Shown here: positions 8,294 to 16,460 of the stretch, in pieces
Position numbering within the stretch: position 1 is the stretch's first letter
Layout: each line of letters begins with the position of its first letter
Assembly (NCBI GenBank): GCA_013822765.1
Contig: PNKY01000021.1
Location: 1-39,496 of the forward strand
Direction of reading: 5' to 3'
Source of the DNA: Rhodospirillum sp.
GTDB taxonomy: Bacteria > Pseudomonadota > Alphaproteobacteria > Dongiales > Dongiaceae
Length of the DNA: 39,496 bases
Program-made: the position numbers and the translations under genes
The notes under the pieces: model-generated
Seen by the model: only the letters and a program-made list of their open reading frames with translations
What the model was told of the DNA's origin: nothing
Database searches by the model: none

Positions 8294-9486
8294 CCCGCGT
8301 TCCTGACGGAGTTGCTGCGGCGCAGGACCTGCGCGATGTTGCGCGCGGCTTGGCGCAGGCGCTGGCGGTTCTCGATCAAGGCGAAGCGCACGAAGCCTTC
8401 GCCGCCGGCCCCGAACCCGATGCCGGGCGCGGCCGCGACCTTGGCTTCGGTCAGCAGGTGCTTGCAGAACTCGAGGCTGCCGAGCGAGGCAAAATCCGGC
8501 GGCAGCGGCGCCCACACGAACATCGAGGCATTCGGCGCCGGCGCTTGCCAGCCGGCGCGTGCCAGGCCTTCGATCAGCACGTCGCGGCGGTCCTTGTAGC
8601 GCTGGCGGATTTCGGCCACGCACTCCTGCGGGCCGTTGAGCGCGGTGGTCGCCGCTACCTGGATCGGCGTGAAGGCGCCGTAGTCGAGGTAGGACTTGAT
8701 CTTGGCGAGTGCTGCCACCATGCGCGGATTGCCGGCCGCGAAGCCGATGCGCCAGCCCGCCATGTTGTAGCTCTTGGACAGCGAGGAGAACTCGATCGCG
8801 ATCTCCTTGGCGCCCGGCACCTGCAGGATCGATGGCGGTGGGTTGCCGACGAAATAGATCTCGGCATAGGCGACGTCGCTGACGATGGTGATGTTGAGCT
8901 CCAGCGCCAGCTTCACCAGCCGTTCATAGAAATCGAGCCCGACGGTGAGCGCGGTCGGGTTGGCCGGGAAGTTCACCACCACGCAGCGCGGCTTCGGCTC
9001 CTGGCGCATCGCGCGCTCGAGCCCGGCGAACAGATCGATGCCGGCTCCGATCGGGACCGAGCGCAAGGTCGCGCCGGCGAAGATCTGGCCGAAGGCGTGG
9101 ATCGGATAGCAGGGGTCCGGCGCCACCACCACGTCACCCGGCGCCACGATCGCCTGGGCGAGGTTGGCGAGGCCTTCCTTGGAGCCGAGGGTGACGACGA
9201 CCTCGCTCTCCGGATCGAGCGCGACGTTGAAGCGGCGCTGGTAGTAGGCGGCGAGGGCGCGCCTCAGGCCTGGGATGCCGCGCGAGGTCGAGTAGCCGTG
9301 GACCCTGGGGTTGTTCAGGGTCTCGACCAGCTTCTGCACCACGTGGGGCGGCGGCGGGCCGTCGGGGTTGCCCATGCCGAGGTCGATGACGTCCTCCCCG
9401 CGCCGCCGGGCGGCTGCCTTCATTGCGTTCACTTCCGCGAACACGTAGGGCGGCAATCCACTCAGGCGGAACAGTTCGTCAGCCAC
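8290..9486 (-). CDS. class I/II PLP aminotransferase (AlaC / LL-DAP aminotransferase-like)
   Basis: 398 residues. The start is a GTG at 9486, chosen because GGAGGA lies 6 bases upstream and the nearby ATG is out of frame. Fold-type I signature: DLGMGNPDGPPPPHVV near residue 35; YSTSRGIPGLRRAL near 65; NFPANP (172-177); D204 and Y207, which contact PLP; SLSKSYNMAGWRIGF with Schiff-base lysine K238 and R246. The closest recognisable group is the one annotated as LL-diaminopimelate aminotransferase or alanine-synthesising AlaC. In alphaproteobacteria, which make DAP by another route, the alanine/pyruvate role is more likely. The gene appears to be transcribed alone; the 180 bases upstream have no gene and no clear promoter. 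Confidence 0.88.
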   Translation of the reverse strand: MADELFRLSGLPPYVFAEVNAMKAAARRRGEDVIDLGMGNPDGPPPPHVVQKLVETLNNPRVHGYSTSRGIPGLRRALAAYYQRRFNVALDPESEVVVTLGSKEGLANLAQAIVAPGDVVVAPDPCYPIHAFGQIFAGATLRSVPIGAGIDLFAGLERAMRQEPKPRCVVVNFPANPTALTVGLDFYERLVKLALELNITIVSDVAYAEIYFVGNPPPSILQVPGAKEIAIEFSSLSKSYNMAGWRIGFAAGNPRMVAALAKIKSYLDYGAFTPIQVAATTALNGPQECVAEIRQRYKDRRDVLIEGLARAGWQAPAPNASMFVWAPLPPDFASLGSLEFCKHLLTEAKVAAAPGIGFGAGGEGFVRFALIENRQRLRQAARNIAQVLRRSNSVRNAG

Positions 9487-9666
9487 GCATATCCTCCGGG
9501 GCGTTGATCAGGGTCGGCGATCATACAGACGATCTTGGCACCCGCATGGCAAATGTCGGGTTAAGAGCCGACCGTCGTGCAAATTTTCAACGCATCGTAG
9601 CGCGTGAGGAAAAGTTTTTTCGTCGCAGGCAGAGCTTGATCAAACGGCCAACTTTGTGGCGCGCGA

Positions 9667-10476
9667 TCAGCCGACCGCGCGGACCAAATCGTTGAGCTGG
9701 TCGAGGTGCTCGGAATCGTGCGCCGTCATGGCGTCAGCCAGGCCGTCGATCGTGATCTCCGTCGTGCCCGCCATCAGGCCGGTTCGCCGGCGCTGCTCCG
9801 GCGTCAGCTTTGCGAGGCGCGCGACGATATCCAGGCGCGTCGCCGTGAAGGCGGCGAGGGCGGCGGGCAGGTCTTGCCCCAGGTAGTCGCGCGCTTTCGC
9901 GAGCGCATCACCGTCAATGTCCGGCAGTGACGGCCCGCTCTCCGTCAGCATTCGCTCCAGGCGCAGGCGATATCCGTCGCTGTCGATATCGCGCAGGTGG
10001 CAGACATGCTCGACCAGCGAAAATCCGCCGCCCGCCGGCTTCGACCGCCACGCGCCTTCGGCAATCGCCGCGGCGATCTCCTTCAGCTTGGCCGGCATCG
10101 CGCCGAGGCTGGCGGCCGCCTGCGCGAAATTGTCGGGCCCCGGTGCGATTAGGTCCTCGAGCCGGCGATCGAGCGCACGGGCGACCCGCGCCATCACCTC
10201 CAGCGTGCCGGTGCGCTCGCCGCCTTCGATCTGCGCGAGGTAGGCGCGGCTGATCCCGATCATTGCCGCCAACTGCCCCTGGTTGAGGCCGCGATGGTCC
10301 CGCCACGCCCGCACAGGGTGGACGCCGTCCGCGATCGCTTGCCGGACCTCCGCCGGGATCGGCGGCTGCAGGCCGTGCCCTCCCGCCGCGCGCAGCAGCG
10401 CTTGGTAGTCCTGCCAGGGCAGGATCGCGTGCTGTGCCGTGCCGTCGGCGTGCCGCAGGACCATGATGCTGTCCAT
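9667..10476 (-). CDS. XRE-family regulator fused to a DinB-like metal-binding domain
   Basis: 269 residues. The ATG at 10476 has AGAGGAG at good spacing; an in-frame ATG ten codons earlier does not. Residues 1-50 resemble the N-terminus of single-chain XRE antitoxins (LRHADGTAQHAILPWQDYQ, then IPAEVRQAI). Residues about 53-110 are a helix-turn-helix (AWRDHRGLNQGQLAAMIGIS, then RAYLAQIEGGERTGT). Residues about 115-269 read as a DinB/YfiT-type four-helix bundle, with HLRD (H160) and HDSEH (H253, H257) as the likely three metal ligands. No partner toxin gene is adjacent. The upstream gap holds two copies of a likely operator, which suggests autoregulation. The second domain may sense a metal or a small thiol, or act as a transferase. 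That role is inference. Confidence 0.82.
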   Translation of the reverse strand: MDSIMVLRHADGTAQHAILPWQDYQALLRAAGGHGLQPPIPAEVRQAIADGVHPVRAWRDHRGLNQGQLAAMIGISRAYLAQIEGGERTGTLEVMARVARALDRRLEDLIAPGPDNFAQAAASLGAMPAKLKEIAAAIAEGAWRSKPAGGGFSLVEHVCHLRDIDSDGYRLRLERMLTESGPSLPDIDGDALAKARDYLGQDLPAALAAFTATRLDIVARLAKLTPEQRRRTGLMAGTTEITIDGLADAMTAHDSEHLDQLNDLVRAVG

Positions 10477-10508
10477 GACCGTGCTCCTCTGTCGGAACAA
10501 GACCATAT

Positions 10509-10552
10509 TAGCGATTCGCTACATTAGCAATATGAATGTAGCTATTCGCCTA
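10509..10552. promoter_or_regulatory. two-site operator in front of the XRE-DinB gene
   Basis: TAGCGATTCGCTA (10509-10521) is a near-perfect dyad (TAGCG/CGCTA). A variant copy, TAGCTATTCGCCTA, lies at 10539-10552, 30 bases away (three helical turns). Between them is a further dyad, ACATT...AATGT. On the gene's strand a TAATAT sequence next to the first site could be its -10 box. The sites lie 33-76 bases upstream of the regulator's start, and the second overlaps the guaD stop codon. Autorepression is the simplest reading. Confidence 0.55.
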
Positions 10553-11822
10553 GGATGTAGGTCTTGGCCGCCACCCGGTCGTCGCCCAGAATCATCAGGG
10601 CGAACAGGCGCTCTTCCAGGGTCTTGGCGACCTGCATGCGCCGGTCGAGCACGGGCGTGGCGGCGAGGTCGAGAACCACGCAATCCGCTTCCTTGCCGGC
10701 CGTGAAGTTGCCGATCTTGCCGTCGAGCGACAGGCATTCGGCCCCGCCGAGGGTCGCCAGCCACAGGCCGCGCCAGGCGTTCAAGCGCTGGCCGTGGGTC
10801 ATCAGCACCTTGTAGGCCTCGGCCAGAGTCTGGAGCATCGAATAGGACGTGCCGCCGCCGACGTCGGTGGCGAGGCCGACGCGCACGCCGAGGCGCCGTG
10901 CCGCCTCCAGGTCGAAGAAGCCCGAGCCGATGAACAGGTTGGAGGTCGGGCAGAACGACATCGCGCTGTTGCTCGCCACGAAGCGTGCGCGATCCGCTTC
11001 GTCGAGGTGGATGCAGTGCGCGAACACCGAGCGCGGTCCGAGCAGGCCGAAGCGGTCATAGACATCGAGGTAGGAACGCGCCTCGGGGAACAGCTGCTTC
11101 ACCCACGCGATCTCGTCGAGATTTTCGGCCAGGTGCGTCTGCATCCAGAGGCCGGGCGTTTCCGCATACAAGCGCCCGATCATCGCGAGCTGCTCGGGGC
11201 TGGAGGTCGGCGCGAAGCGCGGCGTCAGCGCGTAGCCCAGCCGCGCCTTGCCGTGCCAGCGCTCGATGAGATCGCGGCAGTCTCGCTCGGCGCCCGCCAC
11301 GTCATCGCGCAGGTAGTCCGGGCTGTTGCGATCCATCAGGATCTTGCCGCACACCATGCGCAGGTTGCGCCGCTCAGCTTCCTCGAAGAAGGCGTCGACC
11401 GACTGTTTGTGCACGGTCGGATAGACCGCCGCCGTGGTGGTGCCGTGCCGCAGCAGCGTGTCGAGGAACAGCTTGGCGATGCGCCGCCCATGCTCCGGAT
11501 CGGCGAAGGCGCGCTCCGCCGGGAAAGTGTAGTCGTTGAGCCAGTCGAGCAATTGCCGGCCGTAGGAGGCGATCACGTCGACTTGCGCATAATGCACGTG
11601 GGTATCGACGAAGCCCGGCAGGATCAGCTTGCCGCTGTGATCGTGCAGCGTGTCCTGCGGAGTGCGCGCTTTCAAAATGTCCGGCGCAGGCCCAAGCGCG
11701 GCGACGCGGCCATCGACGATCTTGAGGCAGCCGTCATCGAAGTATTCCCACGCAGCTGGGTCTGGCTCCGCGCCGGGGTCACGCAGGAAATGCAGGATGG
11801 AGCCTCGAAGGAAGGTGGCCAT
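10542..11822 (-). CDS. guaD: guanine deaminase
   Basis: 426 residues. Converts guanine to xanthine and ammonia in purine salvage or catabolism. It is an amidohydrolase-fold protein with the family's metal motif PGFVDTHVHYAQ (D73, H75, H77), the conserved QTHLAEN segment, HCIHLDE, and ATDVGGGTSYSM near the C-terminus, all characteristic of GuaD rather than of cytosine or hydroxyatrazine deaminases. Length is as expected (about 430-440). It is transcribed on the minus strand just before the XRE-DinB gene with 65 bases between, so read-through is possible, but the latter has its own operator region. No xanthine dehydrogenase or uricase genes are nearby. Confidence 0.93.
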   Translation of the reverse strand: MATFLRGSILHFLRDPGAEPDPAAWEYFDDGCLKIVDGRVAALGPAPDILKARTPQDTLHDHSGKLILPGFVDTHVHYAQVDVIASYGRQLLDWLNDYTFPAERAFADPEHGRRIAKLFLDTLLRHGTTTAAVYPTVHKQSVDAFFEEAERRNLRMVCGKILMDRNSPDYLRDDVAGAERDCRDLIERWHGKARLGYALTPRFAPTSSPEQLAMIGRLYAETPGLWMQTHLAENLDEIAWVKQLFPEARSYLDVYDRFGLLGPRSVFAHCIHLDEADRARFVASNSAMSFCPTSNLFIGSGFFDLEAARRLGVRVGLATDVGGGTSYSMLQTLAEAYKVLMTHGQRLNAWRGLWLATLGGAECLSLDGKIGNFTAGKEADCVVLDLAATPVLDRRMQVAKTLEERLFALMILGDDRVAAKTYILGE

Positions 11823-11925
11823 CAGCGCTGATATCTTGGGTTATCCATATCCGCACTCTAGCCGACACACGGGGCGCGCTGCATCAAGGCTTCGCGCAAT
11901 CGGCTTCAAGCAGCCGGCGACAATC

Positions 11926-12741
11926 CTATTCGGGCAGGACCAGGCCGCGGTCCAGCAGGGCGGCCCAGGCTTCCTCGGCGCTGTCGACGATCGCGAACAG
12001 GTCGAGGTCCGCCTTGTCGATCATGGCGTGGTCGACCATCCACTGGAAGTTCACCAGGCCGTTCCAGTAGTCGCGGCCGACCAGCACCACCGGCTTGGGC
12101 GACGACTTGCCGGTCTGGCGCAGGGTCAGGATCTCGAACAGCTCGTCGAGCGTGCCGAAGCCGCCGGGGAACACCGCCAGCGCGTTGGAGCGCATCGCCA
12201 GGTGCATCTTGCGCATGGCGAAGTAGTGGAACTTGAAGGTCAGGTCTGGCGTCGTGTACGGGTTGGGATATTGCTCGAACGGCAATGCAATGTTGAAGCC
12301 GATCGTCGGCGCGTTTACTTCGGAGGCGCCGCGGTTGGCCGCTTCCATGATGCCGGGGCCGCCGCCGGTCGCGATCACGTTGTCGCGCACGCCGCTCTTG
12401 GGATTGAGCGCGCCGCCTTGCAGCGACACGATGCGGCCGAAATTGCGCGCCTCCTCGTAGTACGGCGCGAGCAGCAGACGCCGCTCGGCAGTCTTCTGGT
12501 CGACGCCCTCGATCTTGCCGGCGCGCAGCAGCTCCGCCTGCTCGGGCGAGGGCACGCGCGCGCTGCCGAACACGATGATGGTGGAGCGGATGCCCCAGTC
12601 GCGCAGGAACAGCTCGGTCTTGCTATACTCCAGCTGGAAGCGGATGCCGCGCAGCTCGTCGCGCAGCAGGAACTCCTGATCCTCGATCGGCAGCTTGTAG
12701 CTCTGCGAAGCCAGCTGGCGCGAGGTGTTGTCGTGGTCCAT
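11926..12741 (-). CDS. LOG-family protein (lysine-decarboxylase-like Rossmann protein)
   Basis: 271 residues, starting MDHDNTSRQLASQSY; the Shine-Dalgarno is weak and the start is placed by family homology. LOG proteins are nucleoside-monophosphate phosphoribohydrolases. They were named for cytokinin activation in plants but are often misannotated as lysine decarboxylase. Seen here: IIVFGSARVPSP (about 55-66), GGGPGIMEAANRGA (126-139) and the hallmark PGGFGTLDE (192-200). The longer N-terminus (about 50 residues before the Rossmann core) places it in the large-LOG subgroup. The real substrate in bacteria is often AMP or GMP, so a cytokinin role cannot be claimed. It is divergent from the PAS_5 gene. 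Confidence 0.88.
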   Translation of the reverse strand: MDHDNTSRQLASQSYKLPIEDQEFLLRDELRGIRFQLEYSKTELFLRDWGIRSTIIVFGSARVPSPEQAELLRAGKIEGVDQKTAERRLLLAPYYEEARNFGRIVSLQGGALNPKSGVRDNVIATGGGPGIMEAANRGASEVNAPTIGFNIALPFEQYPNPYTTPDLTFKFHYFAMRKMHLAMRSNALAVFPGGFGTLDELFEILTLRQTGKSSPKPVVLVGRDYWNGLVNFQWMVDHAMIDKADLDLFAIVDSAEEAWAALLDRGLVLPE

Positions 12742-12909
12742 TGCGAATGCCTGTTCCGACCGGTTGCCGATCCTGCTATCTGAATTTGGTCGGATGGGGG
12801 AAGCCCGAAGCGGCCAAACCTGTCTCACCATGCTATGCCGCCTGAATAAATCGTGGGTTAAGACCCCGCAATCGATATTTCGCAAGGATTTCAAGACCGT
12901 GATGCGGCC

Positions 12910-13452
12910 ATGACGGAGCTTCGGAAAACCCATACCTGCCACCCGCTGGAGCGCGCCGAGCTGGCGCGCGCCGAAAAGACCCGGGCGCTGTTCGGCTACT
13001 GGCAGCGGTTGCAGGCGGCCGGCAAGCCGACCCGCGGCAGCCTGGATCCGCTGGAGATGAAGCCGTACTTGTCCAACCTGCTGACCGGCAACGTCGAGAC
13101 CGAGCCCTTCCGCGTGCTCTACAAGCTGGTCGGCACCACGGTCGCGGAATACTCGCAGTGCGACTTCTCCAACAGCTACCTCGACAAGCTGGACTATAGC
13201 GGCCGCGACGACGTCGACTGGGAAGCGTGCTACCGGATGCTGCACGCCACCCGGCGCCCGGTGTTCGGCGAATGCAGCCTGCTGGGCACCGCGAGCCGCG
13301 TCATCGCCTCGTATGAATACGCCATCCTGCCATTGTGGCGCGGCGACGACCCGGCCGGCAGCTTCGTCGCGATCGAGGTCTATGACGGCATCGACAGCCA
13401 CCGCATCCCCGACTGGACCAGGGTCACGCTGAAGGGCGAAGGTTCGAGCTAG
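12910..13452 (+). CDS. PAS_5-type (PF07310-like) protein, copy 1
   Basis: 180 residues. It shows the pattern of the alphaproteobacterial PAS_5 family: FGYWQRLQAAGKPTRGSLDP (about 28-47), a hydrophobic strand LSNLLTGNVE, then FRVLYKLVGTTVAEYS and YLDKLDYSG. In family terms this is a single PAS-like sensor domain with no attached kinase or cyclase, probably cytoplasmic and of unknown ligand. The ATG at 12910 has only a distant AAGGAT upstream. A second member of the same family lies at 25837-26364. The gene is convergent with the four-helix membrane protein and shares the stop palindrome CTAG at 13449-13452. No output domain or partner is apparent. Confidence 0.75.
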   Translation: MTELRKTHTCHPLERAELARAEKTRALFGYWQRLQAAGKPTRGSLDPLEMKPYLSNLLTGNVETEPFRVLYKLVGTTVAEYSQCDFSNSYLDKLDYSGRDDVDWEACYRMLHATRRPVFGECSLLGTASRVIASYEYAILPLWRGDDPAGSFVAIEVYDGIDSHRIPDWTRVTLKGEGSS

Positions 13453-13913
13453 ACGCGACTTTCGCTCTGTCGATAGGCGACCCGCCAGATCACCAGCGCG
13501 ACGACCGCGCCCAGCAAGGCCATGAGGCCGGCCCAGACCAGGGATGCGAGATGCCCGCCATCGCTATTGCCGGTGGCGACGGCGAAAATGCCGCCGGAGA
13601 TCTCGAGCAGAAAGACGATGACATAAGTCGTCGCCGCGCCGAGCAGCATGGCGACGCGTCGGCCCCGCCAGCCGTTGCGGTGAAACAGCCACCACAGCGG
13701 CAGGCCGAACAGGAACAGGCCGAGCGACCATCCGACCAGCGCGACGAGGAAGATCAGGATCGCGACGATCAGGTCCGCGGCGCTCACGACGCCGGTGGCA
13801 ATCGTCGCCAGCAAGAGCACCACGATGGCGACGCCGAGGGCGCCAATGACCGCGCCGGCCGTCACTGCCAGGGTGGCGCGTCGCGGATTGGTGGTGAGGC
13901 TGTCCACGCTCAT
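13449..13913 (-). CDS. small four-helix membrane protein of unknown function
   Basis: 154 residues, starting MSVDSLTTNPRR. Four strongly hydrophobic segments are visible: about residues 14-41, 48-78 (rich in Leu/Phe/Trp), 88-115 and 125-147. The short polar loops include HRNGWRGRR, consistent with the positive-inside rule. I do not recognise the family. The start codon overlaps the stop of the upstream lyase gene as TGATG, with AGGAG just before it, so the two are translationally coupled. A role linked to that lyase (for example uptake of its substrate) is possible, but the protein is too small for a typical transporter. Confidence 0.7.
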   Translation of the reverse strand: MSVDSLTTNPRRATLAVTAGAVIGALGVAIVVLLLATIATGVVSAADLIVAILIFLVALVGWSLGLFLFGLPLWWLFHRNGWRGRRVAMLLGAATTYVIVFLLEISGGIFAVATGNSDGGHLASLVWAGLMALLGAVVALVIWRVAYRQSESRV

Positions 13914-14824
13914 CACTCCTCGCTGTCCAGCTCGGCCGCGCGTTCCAGCAGCTCGCGCGCGAAGGCGTCGCACGCGCGCTCCTGCTCGCGCAGCTTGGGC
14001 AGGCCGACGATCTCGTGGAAGGCGGAGAAGTGCAGCATGCGGTCGGTCAGGGCGCTGGTGTCGCCGGCGGCAAGGAGGTCGGCGAAGAAGGCGCGCAGCG
14101 CCTTGGCGGCGACATAGCTGGCCGAGACCGGGAAGGCGACGGCGGCGTAGCCGATTTCCTCCAGCCGCTCGGCGGAGAGGATCGGGGTCTTGCCGCCCTC
14201 GACGTTGTTGGCGAGGCAGGGCGCCGCGATGGCGGAGCAGATATAGGCCATCTCGTCGGTCGAGAGCGGCGCCTCGACGAAGATCATGTCGGCGCCGACC
14301 GCGCGATAGAGCTGGGCGCGCTCGACCGCGGCCTCCAGCCCCTCGATCGCGCGCGCGTCGGTGCGGGCGACGATCATCAGGTCGCCGTCGACCCGCGCAT
14401 CCAGGGCGGCCTTGATCTTGGCGATCATGTCGGCGACCGAGATCACGCGCTTGCCGTCCATGTGGCCGCAGCGCTTGGGTGCGACCTGGTCCTCGATGAT
14501 CAGGGCGGCGACCCCGGCGCGCTCATAGGTCCGGACGGTGCGGGCGACGTTCACCGAGTCGCCGAAGCCGGTGTCGGCATCGGCCAGGATCGGGACCTCG
14601 ACCGAGTCGGCGAGGCGGCGGTAGTGGTCGGCCATCTCGGCCAGGCCCAGCTGCCCGATGTCGGGGGCGCCGATCAGGCTGGCGGTCGCGGCATAACCAC
14701 CGCCGACCACCGCCTGGAAACCGACCTCGGCGGCCAGGCGGGCGCTGAGTGCGTCAAAAATGCCCGGCAAAACCAGGATTTCCTCGGCCTCGATCAGATC
14801 GCGGAACCGCTTGGTGGGTCGCAC
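13913..14824 (-). CDS. isocitrate lyase/PEP mutase superfamily lyase
   Basis: 303 residues from a GTG at 14824, preferred because AGGGG lies about 7 bases upstream and the product then starts VRPTKRFRDLIEAEE, where family members start. An ATG at 14866 has no ribosome-binding site. Family landmarks: VLPGIFDALSARLA (about 18-31), VVGGGYAATAS, DADTGFGD (82-89, metal site), EDQ (111-113), KRCGH (117-121) and ARTDA. The Cys in KRCGH marks C-C bond lyases (methylisocitrate, dimethylmalate or isocitrate lyase type) rather than phosphonate mutases. No 2-methylcitrate synthase or dehydratase is next to it, so a true PrpB role is not supported. The exact 2-hydroxy acid substrate is unknown. Confidence 0.87.
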   Translation of the reverse strand: MRPTKRFRDLIEAEEILVLPGIFDALSARLAAEVGFQAVVGGGYAATASLIGAPDIGQLGLAEMADHYRRLADSVEVPILADADTGFGDSVNVARTVRTYERAGVAALIIEDQVAPKRCGHMDGKRVISVADMIAKIKAALDARVDGDLMIVARTDARAIEGLEAAVERAQLYRAVGADMIFVEAPLSTDEMAYICSAIAAPCLANNVEGGKTPILSAERLEEIGYAAVAFPVSASYVAAKALRAFFADLLAAGDTSALTDRMLHFSAFHEIVGLPKLREQERACDAFARELLERAAELDSEE

Positions 14825-15033
14825 GTTAAACCCCTGCTGTGCCGGGTGCGACGGGGGGCGCCACATGCCCGACTCGCACGTCCGGAGGGCGTAACCCCGT
14901 CTATCAATGGCGTAATTCGGCAGCGTGGACGACTAAAAAAAGGTTGCAAAGAGCCCTCGACCGCCGGATGCTAGGCGCGGTTTTCTGTTAAAACCCCAAA
15001 TCGGACAACCAAGAACCAGAAGGGATGGCCAAA

Positions 15034-15381
15034 ATGTCCAAGATGTTCTCCCGCAAGCTCCTGGCGGCGGCTGTGGTCGCTGGCGTTGCCGGCACCGCCG
15101 GCGCGGCGCTGGCGCAGGACGCGGCCGCGAAGTGGACCCAGCTCCAGGAAGCGGTCCGCCTGGCGGAGATCTGCCGCGGCGTCACCCATGATCGTGAGAC
15201 CTGGCGCACGCTCGGCACCAAGATCGATGTGGCGGTCGGCCACGAGATCGGCGGCGGCGAGCGTCTGACGCTCATCGAGACCGCGAAGACCGACGCGCGC
15301 GTGCTCGCGCAAAAGAAGGGCTGCGACAGCGAAGACGCTGCGGCACTCCTCAAGGAGTACGACGCCCTGGTCGCCGGCTGA
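15034..15381 (+). CDS. small secreted protein with two cysteines, unknown function
   Basis: 115 residues from the ATG at 15034. AGAAGGG lies 9 bases upstream; an ATG at 15025 directly abuts it and is less likely. A Sec signal peptide is clear: basic MSKMFSRK, hydrophobic core, and cleavage predicted after ALA at residue 27. The mature part of about 88 residues is helical-looking, with C47 and C97 that could form one disulfide in the periplasm. A 6-bp hairpin (14979-14995) sits in the leader, and a strong terminator follows, so the gene is a monocistronic unit. I do not recognise the family. Confidence 0.78.
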   Translation: MSKMFSRKLLAAAVVAGVAGTAGAALAQDAAAKWTQLQEAVRLAEICRGVTHDRETWRTLGTKIDVAVGHEIGGGERLTLIETAKTDARVLAQKKGCDSEDAAALLKEYDALVAG

Positions 15382-15410
15382 TAGAGCCATCTGGTTCTGC
15401 GAACCGACAG

Positions 15411-15441
15411 ACGGCCCCGCGCAAGCGGGGCCGTTTTGTTT
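15411..15441 (+). terminator. intrinsic terminator of the small secreted protein gene
   Basis: A perfect 10-bp GC-rich stem, acggccccgc/gcggggccgt, with a GCAA tetraloop is followed by TTTTGTTT. It starts 30 bases after the stop codon. It is a textbook Rho-independent terminator on the plus strand and also separates this gene from the convergent EamA gene. Confidence 0.93.
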
Positions 15442-15461
15442 GTACTCGAGCCGGGCAGTCC

Positions 15462-16358
15462 CTATTCCTGCACGGCGGGCGCGGGCATGCGGGAAATCCG
15501 TCGATCGAACAGAACGATGCCAAGTCCACTGGCCATGATCGCCGCGATGCCGAGAAGAGCGATGGGATTCGGCAATTCGTGGAAGACCAGAACGCCGGCG
15601 ACGACCGCCCAGACGGCGAAACTATAGAAGAACGGCGCGATCACGCCCGGCGCGCCCAGCCGGTAGGCCATGAAGATACCGAGATGCCCGATCGTCACCA
15701 GCAGGCCGGCGGCCAGCAGATAGAGCGCATGCCTGGGACTGGGCATGACGAATTCGTCGGTCAACAGCATCATGACGCCGGCGCCGATCATGACGATGAC
15801 CACGGTCGAGAAGGTGACGACGAGTGCCGGGATCGTGCTCGGGATGCCGCGGCCGACCACGTCGCGCAGCGCAACGCCGAAGGCGCTTGCGAACGCCAGC
15901 AAGGCAGCGGACGACAGTCCGTCAGTGGTCGGCTGGGCGACCAGAAGCGCTCCGGCAAAGCCAATCGCGATGAATGCAATCCGCCACCTGCCCACCGCCT
16001 CGCGCCAGACCAGCGCCACCAGGAGAATCAGAACCAGCGGTGCGGTTTGTATGATGGCGATGACATCGGCGATGGGCATGCTGGCGAGCGCGACCACATA
16101 ACAGAGGACGCTCGCCGTCTCGAAGAAAGCGCGCAGGAGCGCGCCTTTGTTGAAGCACCTGCCGACCAGGCGGCCGTGGCCAAGCGCCAGGACCAGCGTT
16201 CCGCAGCAGATCGTGGCCGCGATGCCGCGCAGGAACAGCACTTCGAAAGGAGGCAGTGCCTCGGTGACCAGCTTCATGAAGCTGTCGCAGGCCACGAAGG
16301 ACGCGGTCGCGAACAGCATCGCGGCGATGCCGCGCAGATTCGACGTTGCAGAGGTCAT
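15462..16358 (-). CDS. EamA/DMT-family transporter
   Basis: 298 residues with about ten hydrophobic segments arranged as two EamA repeats. It begins MTSATSNLRGIAAMLFATAS. The first repeat carries EVLFLRGIAATI and ASVLCYVVALASMPIADV; the second carries RLGAPGVIAPFFYSFAVWAV and VFHELPN. These are the usual landmarks of drug/metabolite transporters of the RhtA/YdcZ type. It probably moves a small metabolite across the inner membrane; the substrate is not predictable. The C-terminus is short and cytoplasmic (FDRRISRMPAPAVQE). It is convergent with the small secreted protein gene and not obviously in an operon; about 100 bases separate it from the moxR operon's last stop. Confidence 0.88.
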   Translation of the reverse strand: MTSATSNLRGIAAMLFATASFVACDSFMKLVTEALPPFEVLFLRGIAATICCGTLVLALGHGRLVGRCFNKGALLRAFFETASVLCYVVALASMPIADVIAIIQTAPLVLILLVALVWREAVGRWRIAFIAIGFAGALLVAQPTTDGLSSAALLAFASAFGVALRDVVGRGIPSTIPALVVTFSTVVIVMIGAGVMMLLTDEFVMPSPRHALYLLAAGLLVTIGHLGIFMAYRLGAPGVIAPFFYSFAVWAVVAGVLVFHELPNPIALLGIAAIMASGLGIVLFDRRISRMPAPAVQE

Positions 16359-16460
16359 GGGAAGCGCGTTGGCGGGATGTTGGAGTTTGATGCCGCTACC
16401 GTAGCCTAGCCGGCGAAGCTTGTCATCGCAGCTTGGCGCGTGTGAACGCGTCGTTGGCTG

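Noticed and set aside
7603..9507. Plus-strand frame of 634 codons across the LysE and aminotransferase genes
   Set aside because: Arg/Ala/Gly-rich shadow of two well-supported genes; no start signal and no recognisable motif.
11926..12741. Annotation as lysine decarboxylase
   Set aside because: PGGFGTLDE marks the LOG phosphoribohydrolase family; the decarboxylase name is a historical misannotation.
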